A DNA stretch of 5,878 nt from CAZTLE01 sp964614415 (GCA_964614415.1 CAZTLE010000228.1:1-5878), one strand, 5' to 3'; numbered from the stretch's first letter, positions 1 through 5,871 are shown. The notes: a model not told the origin generated them from the letters alone. Numbers and translations: made by a program.

Positions 1-237
1 ACTGAATATTAGATAGCTGTAATTTTTTTGGTATATTTGATTTAGTTCTGACTTTTAAGACTCCCCTGGTCAGGTTAACTCCCCGCTTTTTCAGATTGTA
101 ATGTCCTGAATTCATACTGGGTTAAGATAACATTATCGTCTGCTTCTGCTCAACTTGATATGTCCCAAACCAACTTGCAGTATAAATTATTGTGCACTGA
201 ATAAAAGTATACCTACAAGGGCAAAACACATTCTATC
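1..237 (+). promoter_or_regulatory. Upstream non-coding leader of the protease operon
   Basis: No convincing gene is seen on either strand here. Promoter signals are only suggestive. TATATTTG at 32-39 matches the Bacteroidota -7 consensus TAnnTTTG exactly, but no TTG-type -33 element sits at the right distance upstream. A TTGATA (155-160) and a TATAAA (181-186) resemble sigma70 boxes, but their 20-base spacing is longer than usual. The bases just before the ATG at 238 are A/C/T-rich and carry no Shine-Dalgarno sequence; an AAGG near 217 is too far away to act as one. The promoter position is therefore a guess. Confidence 0.2.
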
Positions 238-2427
238 ATGGCCAAGAAACCTAAAATCAATAAGGGATTGAAACAATCAGCCAAAGTCTTTCCACGACTA
301 CGGATGGTTGCCAATGGGAGTAATGAGGTTAATGCTATTCGGGCGACATCCAATCAGTGCATTGCACTGACTGATAACAAAACTGATGTCGATAGGGTCA
401 AACAAATTGCAGACGACTTCACCCATCAGATCTCACTAGCTGAATCATCAAATGGGCTGCTGGCGCTAGGTCAGTCAGTCAAGGGACGAACGATTAGCCA
501 AGCGCTTAAAAAAAAGTCACTGGAAAATGATCGTCCGAACCTGGTTGAAACCAATGTATTTCTGGAACTTAGATCAGGTAGTTCATGGAAACAGGTTTTG
601 TCCGAAGTGTATCCCGGTAAAAGAGACAAGTACATTTCTAGGCGCGTAAGAAATGTTAGGCATCGGGATAACCAGGTCAAGGCTACAATGATCATTGATG
701 ACATTGGCAAGTTTTCCGAAAATGAAAATGTCGTGGCAATTGAGGGAAGTCAATCTATTCAGATACCTGAACCGGTTAGGTTATGCGTCCCTGAAATTGA
801 CCCCCCGAAGTCCAGATTCACTCGAGTTATGAGCTCAAGTCAACCTGATCTGTCGGACATACAGACTTCCTCAACTGATGTTATAATTGGGATTATCGAT
901 GTTGGAGGTTTTGATTTTGCACACCCAGATTTCCGAAACGCGAATGGCACGAGATTCCTGGCCATTTGGGATCAAGGTGGAGTCAACAGACCTAAACCTA
1001 GTGAAGCTGTTGATGACAATCAGAAGACTATACAAGATTATAAAGAATTCACGTATGGGAGCCTGATTACGCAGCGACACATGAATCGAGCCATCCAGAT
1101 AGCAAAAAACATTAATGTCCCGGTTCATAATATTGAACAGCAATCACAGAGGTCTCCATCCTCACATGCAACGCACGTTGCAAGCATTGCAGCTGGCGGG
1201 TCTGGGGTATGTCCAAGGGCCGACATTATCGGAGTGCTCGTATCGTTGCCGGACGAGGACGAAGACCGCACCAAGACGTTTACAGACTCGTCTAGAATCT
1301 CTGATGCCGTCGACTTTCTGCTTGCTATGGCTGCCTTGGAGAAGAAGCCTATTTCTATCAACATTAGCCTTGGGACGAACGGACATGCTCATGACGGTAG
1401 CTCTGCGGTTAATCGGTGGATTGACTCTGAGCTTACAACAGAAGGGCGGTGTTTATGCGTTGCAGCTGGAAACGCAGGGCAAGAGAGAGGTAGAGATGAG
1501 AATGACATAGGCTTCATTATGGGGCGAATTCACACTTCCGGACGAATTACCAATAGGGGGCTTTCGGTGGATCTTGAGTGGCAGGTAGTGGGAAATGGGT
1601 TAGTTGATGTTTCGGAAAACGAGCTCGAGATATGGTATGAGCCTCAGGACAGGTTCTCTGTGATGGTCAAACCTCCCAACCTTCCATGGATCGGACCTGT
1701 CTCCCCGCAACAGGTAATCGAGAATCAACAGCTGAGCGACCTTTCTTTCCTTAGTGTGTACAACTTGATATACCATCCTGCTAATGGAAACAACTACATC
1801 GGGATCTACATCAGTCCAAATATAAACTCCCAGCAAATCGTTGGGGTTCGATCCGGCATATGGAAGGTTAGGTTAATTGGTGACGAGATACGAGATGGAC
1901 ACTTTGACGCTTGGATTGAACGTGACAACCTAATAAAAAGAGGGCGATCCTTTTGGAACTTTCCGTCCTTCTTTACAGAGCGTACCAATGTCGACAACAA
2001 ATCAATTAACTCACTGGCATGTGGACATAACGTAATTGCTGTTGGAAACTATGACATTGAGAACGACAGTATAAACATTACTAGTAGCCAAGGCCCGACT
2101 AGGGACGGTAGGAAAAAACCAGAAATTGTGGCTCCGGGAACCAACATTGTCGCCGCGAATGGATTTGCCGGTGAGGATTCTCTTTGGACGTCGAAATCAG
2201 GAACAAGTATGGCTAGTCCCTATGTCTGTGGGGTTGCCGGACTTCTGTTGGCAAACCATCCAACCTTAACTACTTCCCAAATTTCTGGAATCTTAAAGAG
2301 AACTTGCACCCCGGTTACTGGTGAGAACTATGACTGGAAAAACGACACCGGTTTCGGAATAATTGATATAGAAGCATGTTTAGAAGAAGCAGCCAATTTC
2401 ATCAATCATCAGGACATCACATCTTAA
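238..2427 (+). CDS. Intracellular subtilisin-like serine protease (S8 family) with large internal insertion
   Basis: This is a 729-residue serine endopeptidase of the subtilase family. All catalytic elements are visible: Asp221 in GIIDVGGFDFAHPDF, His310 in SSHATHVAS, the oxyanion Asn412 in VAAGNAG, and the nucleophile Ser657 in SGTSMASP. The usual HGTH is HATH here (Ala311), a mild departure. There is no signal peptide or membrane segment, so it should act in the cytosol. Residues 1-100 are of unknown type. Residues about 103-178 have the beta/alpha pattern of an I9-like inhibitory propeptide (VKATMIIDDIGKF, then VVAIEG). Between Asn412 and Ser657 there are about 245 residues. Roughly 425-575 look like a beta-rich insertion (LEIWYEPQDRFSV), similar to the jelly-roll insert of CspA-like subtilases. 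SSQGPTRDGRKKPEIVAPG (616-634) is a typical family motif. The ATG at 238 is the only sensible start. The MBL hydrolase gene follows 26 bases downstream, so that protein is the natural partner or substrate; this is inference. The family is certain, the biological role is not. Confidence 0.93.
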   Translation: MAKKPKINKGLKQSAKVFPRLRMVANGSNEVNAIRATSNQCIALTDNKTDVDRVKQIADDFTHQISLAESSNGLLALGQSVKGRTISQALKKKSLENDRPNLVETNVFLELRSGSSWKQVLSEVYPGKRDKYISRRVRNVRHRDNQVKATMIIDDIGKFSENENVVAIEGSQSIQIPEPVRLCVPEIDPPKSRFTRVMSSSQPDLSDIQTSSTDVIIGIIDVGGFDFAHPDFRNANGTRFLAIWDQGGVNRPKPSEAVDDNQKTIQDYKEFTYGSLITQRHMNRAIQIAKNINVPVHNIEQQSQRSPSSHATHVASIAAGGSGVCPRADIIGVLVSLPDEDEDRTKTFTDSSRISDAVDFLLAMAALEKKPISINISLGTNGHAHDGSSAVNRWIDSELTTEGRCLCVAAGNAGQERGRDENDIGFIMGRIHTSGRITNRGLSVDLEWQVVGNGLVDVSENELEIWYEPQDRFSVMVKPPNLPWIGPVSPQQVIENQQLSDLSFLSVYNLIYHPANGNNYIGIYISPNINSQQIVGVRSGIWKVRLIGDEIRDGHFDAWIERDNLIKRGRSFWNFPSFFTERTNVDNKSINSLACGHNVIAVGNYDIENDSINITSSQGPTRDGRKKPEIVAPGTNIVAANGFAGEDSLWTSKSGTSMASPYVCGVAGLLLANHPTLTTSQISGILKRTCTPVTGENYDWKNDTGFGIIDIEACLEEAANFINHQDITS

Positions 2428-2453
2428 CATAATTAAACGAAAACAAAATTCTA

Positions 2454-3782
2454 ATGGAACTGAGAATTTTTCGCTCCTCAAAGGGAGATTGCTTACTGGT
2501 TTCTCACCCCGACAATAATGGAGGAAACAGCCACATACTAATAGATGGAGGGATGAAAACAAGTTTTAAGGATTCGGTCGCTGGGGAATTACATGATTTA
2601 ATCTCGAGGAACGACGAGAAAATTGATTTGCTCTGTGTTTCACACATCGATGACGATCACATTGTAGGGGTAATCACCCTCATGGAGTTGTTAACCGAGT
2701 GGCGTATCTTTAAGGTGCGCGATCAATTGGATAATCCGAATATAACACCACCCAGTTTACCGGAACCGCCTGAGATTGAAAGTATCTGGCACAATTCATT
2801 CGCAAAATCTTATGACCTTGGTGAGGACCTTCCACGGGTAGAGCAGGCGCTTCATGAAGTTGAGCAGATGACCGCAGGTATGGATGACGAGGTACTCAGT
2901 CGTATACATCACAAGGCGACGAGTATCAAAAAAGGGATCATACTTTCTCAGAGAATAAATGCGAAGCAGCTTAATATTCCTCTTAACCCCCAATATGAGG
3001 GTAATATAGTTAAATGTAACCAACGATTTGTTGATAAAAACGTTCATCATATCGGTGCGATGGCCATAACTGTGATAGGGCCCTTTACATCAGATTTGAA
3101 CAACCTAAAAGAAGATTGGAAAAAATGGGAAAAGGCCCATCGGACAGAGCTTGCTGAATTTTTTGCCGGTTTGAATCTCGAAACATTAAACCTTCAACAA
3201 GATAGTACCCAATTGAGACAGCTCTTTACGGCGAGCGGCACCATTCATTTGGATCTGGGAGATCGGGAAGAGGTCTCCATTCCGAACCTTGCTTCAATAA
3301 TGTTCCTTGTTGAGGCAGGCAATCGTTCTATTCTCATGACGGGAGACGGTCACGCAGATGATATTCTCAAAGGATTGAAGAAAAACAAGAAGCTATCCAA
3401 TAGTGAATCAATACATGTTGATGTCCTGAAAATTCAGCACCACGGTGCCGAGGCCAACATTCATGAAGATTTTTGCAAAAAGGTAACCGCCGATCACTAC
3501 GTATTCTGTGGAAACGGAACACATACCAATCCGGAAGAGACCGTTCTTGACCTAATCTTCAATTCTAGGCGAGGGACGGGCAGCGAAAAAAGTAGCAACG
3601 CTGAAGTGGACAATCCATTTACATTTTGGTTCAGTGCAAACCCGGATGATAATCTAACAGCACACCAACATGAACATCTGCAACTTGTTTTAAATAAAAT
3701 GGAAGAATTTATGCGATTGGATGCTGGCTTTAGCGTTAATTTTATGCCGCTAGGAGAAGAGTTTCAGATCATCCAATTATAG
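2454..3782 (+). CDS. ComEC-like metallo-beta-lactamase-fold hydrolase
   Basis: This 442-residue soluble protein is a metal-dependent hydrolase of the MBL fold. Strand-forming ILIDGG (28-33) leads into the metal motif SHIDDDHIVG (63-72): His64, Asp66, Asp68, His69. That is the HxDxDH variant seen in ComEC/Rec2 MBL domains rather than the canonical HxHxDH. Further ComEC-like signatures are NLASIMFLVEAGNRSILMTG followed by Asp298 (278-298), DVLKIQHHGAE (323-333) and NGTHTNPEETVL (354-365, His357). Residues about 85-200 form an insertion containing IWHNSF and a charged helical stretch. There is no signal peptide and none of the membrane domains of true ComEC. The ComEC domain is a nuclease involved in DNA uptake, so a nuclease or phosphodiesterase activity is plausible, but the substrate cannot be read from sequence. 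The gene starts 26 bases after the protease stop, has no Shine-Dalgarno (A-rich leader) and is probably translated from the same mRNA. MBL proteins next to proteases occur in bacterial conflict cassettes; by my recollection AVAST type I has such a pair plus a STAND protein, which is not seen here. Confidence 0.9.
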   Translation: MELRIFRSSKGDCLLVSHPDNNGGNSHILIDGGMKTSFKDSVAGELHDLISRNDEKIDLLCVSHIDDDHIVGVITLMELLTEWRIFKVRDQLDNPNITPPSLPEPPEIESIWHNSFAKSYDLGEDLPRVEQALHEVEQMTAGMDDEVLSRIHHKATSIKKGIILSQRINAKQLNIPLNPQYEGNIVKCNQRFVDKNVHHIGAMAITVIGPFTSDLNNLKEDWKKWEKAHRTELAEFFAGLNLETLNLQQDSTQLRQLFTASGTIHLDLGDREEVSIPNLASIMFLVEAGNRSILMTGDGHADDILKGLKKNKKLSNSESIHVDVLKIQHHGAEANIHEDFCKKVTADHYVFCGNGTHTNPEETVLDLIFNSRRGTGSEKSSNAEVDNPFTFWFSANPDDNLTAHQHEHLQLVLNKMEEFMRLDAGFSVNFMPLGEEFQIIQL

Positions 3783-3786
3783 GAAA

Positions 3787-3809
3787 AGGTCAGATAAAAA
3801 CTCTGACTT
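3787..3809 (+). terminator. Weak candidate terminator just after the MBL gene
   Basis: An 8-pair stem (AGGTCAGA with TCTGACTT, including one G-T pair) encloses a 7-base loop, beginning four bases after the TAG stop at 3780-3782. No run of T follows, only scattered T in the next 15 bases, so intrinsic termination would be inefficient. A stability or decay hairpin is equally possible. Confidence 0.3.
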
Positions 3810-3913
3810 CCATCTTGGTCCTTAAAATTCGAAAGAGCAGTTTAGGAATTCACTCTACAATTGTACTTATATCGGTTCATGGCAGTTGGTTTACGTCGAA
3901 TGGTTTCACCGCG

Positions 3914-3932
3914 AATCCCATAATTTGGGATT
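3914..3932. terminator. Perfect 7-bp hairpin, possible second terminator of the protease-MBL operon
   Basis: AATCCCA (3914-3920) and TGGGATT (3926-3932) are perfect inverted repeats around the 5-base loop TAATT. On the plus strand the stem is followed by TTCT, a poor U-tract. It lies 130 bases beyond the MBL stop, so a role as back-up terminator is only suggested. Confidence 0.3.
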
Positions 3933-4060
3933 TCTAAAGGCGTGTGGGACGAACACCAACTCCAACACAAAACTAAAACCAACACTACGGAGATGTCAAA
4001 ACCTATTAGAAACGGGACTTTCGACCTCGGTGCTATGATTTCTTGGTGATCTATTCTCCC

Positions 4061-4084
4061 TGGCTCCTCCAAATGGACTCGAAC
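4061..4084 (-). other. tRNA-Asn 3'-end fragment, probable integration attachment site
   Basis: Read on the minus strand, these 24 bases have the exact order and spacing of a tRNA 3' end. One G closes the T-stem, then comes the T-loop TTCGAGT, the 3' T-stem strand CCATT (5), the 3' acceptor strand TGGAGGA (7), discriminator G, and CCA. The acceptor/discriminator/CCA part matches the pattern of bacterial tRNA-Asn, which ends in GAGGAGCCA in Escherichia coli. The bases upstream (ending GGCTG) cannot form the T-stem and no matching 5' acceptor is found, so this is not a tRNA gene but a cut-off 3' end. Such fragments are left where tyrosine-recombinase elements integrate into tRNA genes. No integrase and no second copy are in the window. 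Confidence 0.55.
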
Positions 4085-4442
4085 AGCCGGTAATTCATAT
4101 TAAGGTTATTGACCTACTAAATATGTTCAAGGTAAGCTAGGACTTTGTTAAGTGATATCTGATTTATAGCTTTCCCATGTTCGTAACTAGAGATGGTACT
4201 TTTATGAAGGCCTGTGCCCATGCCAACGTAGCTTAAAGGATAACCGTTTTTGATTCTGAAAGCGTATAGTTTCCCTGTACCAGTATTCTCATCTAGAGAT
4301 AATGTCTGAGGTATGTGACAAGAAACTTATAGACTTTGTGCAATACGTGAATGGTATTTTCACGATTTCCCATTTCAAGCTCATTGCAAAAACCCCGGTG
4401 TGCACCCATAATGTCATCAACATCCCATTGTTTAAGTCCTGT

Positions 4443-4496
4443 ATCTATTCGAGTGGCTCGTACTTCATCTGCAACAGTTAAAATCTCCTTTGGATA
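4443..4496 (-). repeat. Degenerate tandem repeat, copy 2 (HTH domain start)
   Basis: Minus-strand reading gives YPKEILTVADEVRATRID. The paired copy is at 4562-4619, 119 bases away measured at the shared GTTGC. Differences fall mainly at third codon positions (GAT GAA GTA CGA GCC against GAC GAA ATA TGA GCG), so the copies diverged while coding, before the locus decayed. Confidence 0.6.
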
Positions 4497-4561
4497 TCTA
4501 GAATGCTTAGGTTTCGGCGCGTCCCGATGAGATGATTTACCTCCTGTTGCTTTGGCTCTCT

Positions 4562-4619
4562 ATCAATTCTAACCGCTCATATTTCGTCCGCAACTATTCG
4601 AATCTTATTGCGGTGGATA
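4562..4619 (-). repeat. Degenerate tandem repeat, copy 1 (HTH domain start, with stop codon)
   Basis: Minus-strand TATCCA (4619-4614), four extra bases relative to copy 2, then codons for KIRIVADEI, TGA, AVRID. The TGA stands where copy 2 has CGA (Arg), a single C-to-T change. The four-base length difference shifts the frame relative to YP. Confidence 0.6.
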
Positions 4620-4666
4620 AAATGGTTCGAAATACGGAGTATATTTATACTGGAACCTGATGTGTC

Positions 4667-4684
4667 AACTTGATAAGTTTATCA
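4667..4684. promoter_or_regulatory. Two overlapping palindromes upstream of the HTH relic, possible operator
   Basis: AACTT-GAT-AAGTT (4667-4679) overlaps TGATAA-GT-TTATCA (4671-4684). On the minus strand a TTGACA (4668-4663) is adjacent and AT-rich TATAAATATACT lies further down, but the spacing to it is not a standard sigma70 one. The site falls between the zinc-ribbon gene and the HTH pseudogene, so it could be an old autoregulatory operator. No T-run follows on either strand, which argues against a terminator. Confidence 0.25.
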
Positions 4685-4697
4685 TTTCGTGGTCTCT

Positions 4698-4925
4698 TTA
4701 CCAGACTATTGTTAATAGAATTAGCCCAAAGAAACCAGTGGAGACTAAAACTGTAAATAATAGCAAACAGCCACCTCCGCCCGCACTTTGATATGTCGAA
4801 TTGGGCTCTTTTACATAGATTTGACCGCTACCGCCGCATGTAGCACAAAGCCTGCTATAATCCCGCTTATTAACGAGAGGAGGGTGTCCGGTGCCTGCGC
4901 AGGCAGTGCATGTTTTCATTGCCAT
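4698..4925 (-). CDS. Small membrane-anchored protein with DnaJ-type zinc-ribbon motifs
   Basis: A 75-residue protein. It has two CxxCxGxG knuckles, Cys6-Cys9 (CTACAGTG) and Cys27-Cys30 (CATCGGSG), the arrangement that binds one zinc ion in the cysteine-rich domain of DnaJ. A Gly-rich linker (GGGGC, 49-53) leads to one hydrophobic segment (54-74) that ends the protein at Trp75, so the zinc ribbon is probably tethered to the membrane. There is no J domain, so it is not a DnaJ. Related small proteins may aid folding or thiol chemistry, but no specific function can be given. The ATG at 4925 is followed by a second in-frame ATG two codons on; either may be used, and neither has a Shine-Dalgarno. 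It lies 26 bases after the stop of the secreted-protein gene and probably belongs to the same transcript. The intact Cys pairs and clean end support a real gene. Confidence 0.75.
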   Translation of the reverse strand: MAMKTCTACAGTGHPPLVNKRDYSRLCATCGGSGQIYVKEPNSTYQSAGGGGCLLLFTVLVSTGFFGLILLTIVW

Positions 4926-4951
4926 AATATTGTTTTTAAGGATTTACTATA

Positions 4952-5344
4952 TTATTGAAGAAACTTAACTTCGTAGGAACCCTCGGTTAAAATTGTAGGC
5001 TCCCAGAAGACAAATTCAAGGATTTTAATCTCACCAGATTCGAACTCAACGTCCCGATATTGGCTGAAGTCTCCCATGTTCGTAGAAATTTTGGCATGTA
5101 TTGTCAGGGTGCCTTCTCCTCCGAGATTTTTAATTGTAGGTTTAATTATCCATCCAATATCTTCACCTAGTATATTGCTGTCGTCCTTTTTGGAAGTCGT
5201 GTTTTGATCTATATTGATCACTTTACCAATTGGAGGTCTGGGTTTACTTAACTGTTCCTCGTCACTTTCTTCACTTGCAAAAGCGATAAGTATGAAAAAA
5301 ACAAAAATCAAGATTGAGAGAAAGCCTTTAGTTAATTTTTTCAT
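4952..5344 (-). CDS. Secreted hypothetical protein with beta-sandwich-like C-terminal domain
   Basis: A 130-residue protein with a typical signal peptide: Lys2, Lys3, Lys6, a hydrophobic core at 8-22, and a likely cleavage after AFA (Ala23). No Cys follows, so it is not a lipoprotein. Residues 24-60 are acidic, polar and probably disordered. Residues about 62-130 alternate short strands (WIIKPTIKNLGGEGTLTIHA, then EFESGEIKILEFVFWEP and GSYEVKFLQ), the look of an immunoglobulin-like or CARDB/FxLyD-like fold of the kind that mediates binding rather than catalysis. This fold call is inference. Its ATG at 5342-5344 lies inside the end of the VanZ-like gene (17-base overlap), which points to translational coupling. 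No Shine-Dalgarno is seen. The specific family is not recognised. Confidence 0.75.
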   Translation of the reverse strand: MKKLTKGFLSILIFVFFILIAFASEESDEEQLSKPRPPIGKVINIDQNTTSKKDDSNILGEDIGWIIKPTIKNLGGEGTLTIHAKISTNMGDFSQYRDVEFESGEIKILEFVFWEPTILTEGSYEVKFLQ

Positions 5345-5795
5345 GTCGTAGTTTAATGTTTATGTTAGACAATAGGAGTATTGGTATAAAGAACCCTAAT
5401 GAGTATGAAATGAGATCCAAATAGTCAAAAACACCAGGGAACAATTGAAAAGACTGTGCTAACTCATGCATAAATGCAAACACTGGTAGAGCGAAAAAGT
5501 AGAATGAGTTTTTGTATGAGATTGAATTACCCCAAACGAGTCGCATTAAGTTACTGTAAGAAAATGCCCAAAGACCGTCAGGAAGTGAATACAATACCCA
5601 GTCCGGAAGATGTTGGGCTAGAGGGTAGCAATATTGGTATAAGTCTAAGATACATCTATGAACTTCCGATCCCTTTATTACATCTAGTATTTTTAAGTTT
5701 TTTGACCTTAGAAGAATATATATCATTATTCCCAATATCAAAGGAGTCAATACAGAAAATATTAGTTGAATAGTCTGCCTTGTTTGAGTTGTCAT
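5328..5795 (-). CDS. VanZ-like integral membrane protein
   Basis: A 155-residue protein counted from the ATG at 5795-5793. The frame can be extended four codons to a TTG at 5807, but ATG is the better choice. Hydrophobic segments at about 9-29, 66-88, 97-113 and 125-145 suggest four membrane helices. The stretch HELAQSFQLFPGVFDYLDLI (110-129) followed by SYSLGF carries the VanZ-type signature: a Glu/Gln pair (Glu111, Gln114) in a helix, then G-x-FD-x-x-D and a closing helix with SxG. VanZ itself gives low-level teicoplanin resistance, but most relatives have no known role, so resistance should not be assumed. The gene is AT-rich compared with the protease gene. It is first of three minus-strand genes and overlaps the next by 17 bases. 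The assignment rests on the motif and topology; some other small four-helix family is possible. Confidence 0.72.
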   Translation of the reverse strand: MTTQTRQTIQLIFSVLTPLILGIMIYILLRSKNLKILDVIKGSEVHRCILDLYQYCYPLAQHLPDWVLYSLPDGLWAFSYSNLMRLVWGNSISYKNSFYFFALPVFAFMHELAQSFQLFPGVFDYLDLISYSLGFFIPILLLSNINIKLRHEKIN

Positions 5796-5812
5796 TTTTA
5801 ATAGCAATTGAC

Positions 5813-5847
5813 AGTTGATTTATTTTCTCATTTTTAATCAATCAACT
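5813..5847. repeat. 8-bp inverted repeat upstream of the VanZ-like gene
   Basis: AGTTGATT (5813-5820) and AATCAACT (5840-5847) are perfect inverted repeats 19 bases apart, in the leader of the minus-strand cluster. This could be a regulator site, or chance in AT-rich DNA. Confidence 0.2.
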
Positions 5848-5871
5848 TCAGGAAGTCACGCACTACCTGAA
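5847..5871. terminator. Strong stem-loop at the right edge
   Basis: Arms TTCAGGAAGT (5847-5856) and ACTACCTGAA (5862-5871) pair at 9 of 10 positions around the loop CACGC. It is the best dyad in the window. On the minus strand it precedes the VanZ-like gene without a clear T-run, and on the plus strand the window ends 7 bases later. It could be the terminator of a gene beyond the window, or an operator or leader hairpin of the minus-strand cluster. Confidence 0.4.

Larger units (their letters stand above)
3783..4116. other. Non-coding stretch after the MBL gene
   Basis: No credible gene is seen. Open frames here are short, start at TTG or lack a start, and their translations look like no family I know. 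The stretch contains two hairpins (listed separately), a low-complexity patch rich in CCAAC/AACAC words at about 3950-3995, and the tRNA-like 3' end at 4061-4084. It reads like eroded sequence between two converging transcription units. Confidence 0.5.
4117..4619 (-). pseudogene. Decayed tandem helix-turn-helix (XRE-like) DNA-binding protein
   Basis: Minus-strand translation from 4498 gives RYPKEILTVADEVRATRIDT, then GLKQWDVDDIMGAH and ELEMGNRENTIHVLHKVYKF. This follows the pattern of small tandem-HTH regulators (YPk-P-TlGehIrkrRldlGLlQ-dVa, WE, then FLGYxP). Near 4319 one base is missing. Restoring a G gives FLGH-IP and continues into a second HTH: KLYAFRIKNGYPLSYVG, then GTGLHKSTISSYEHGKAINQ and SLNKVLAYLEHI, ending at TAG (4117-4119). 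In the present frame the first half runs into a TAG at about 4291. No ATG, GTG or TTG start is found in frame upstream of RYP before a stop at 4560-4562. Between 4562 and 4619 lies a second, worse-decayed copy of the first-domain start (YPP, frameshift, KIRIVADEI, stop, AVRID). The gene was probably a regulator of a mobile or accessory element. The HTH assignment comes from pattern recognition, but two independent domains fit it. Confidence 0.7.

Noticed and set aside
1115..1510. Plus-strand 131-codon open frame inside the protease gene
   Set aside because: It is a shifted-frame shadow across the catalytic His and Asn region of the subtilase; its composition is not protein-like.
3950..3996. 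CCAAC/AACAC-rich stretch as a possible CRISPR or tandem array
   Set aside because: There are no constant repeat units or regular spacers; it is simple low-complexity sequence.
3842..4072. Minus-strand 76-codon open frame with a hydrophobic VVLVLVLCW stretch
   Set aside because: It begins at TTG with no ribosome site, its hydrophobic part comes from a low-complexity GTTGG-rich patch, and it overlaps the tRNA-like fragment. The translation resembles nothing known.
4040..4140. A complete tRNA gene ending at 4061 on the minus strand
   Set aside because: Only the 3' end fits. The expected 5' T-stem strand, anticodon arm and 5' acceptor (TCCTCCA) are missing upstream.
4540..4552. Minus-strand AGGAGGT, a perfect Shine-Dalgarno look-alike
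   Set aside because: No start codon follows at a usable distance, and it lies inside the decayed HTH region; likely chance.
5474..5773. Plus-strand 99-codon open frame
   Set aside because: It lies entirely antisense to the VanZ-like gene, whose membrane helices and signature motif are convincing; its own translation is not.
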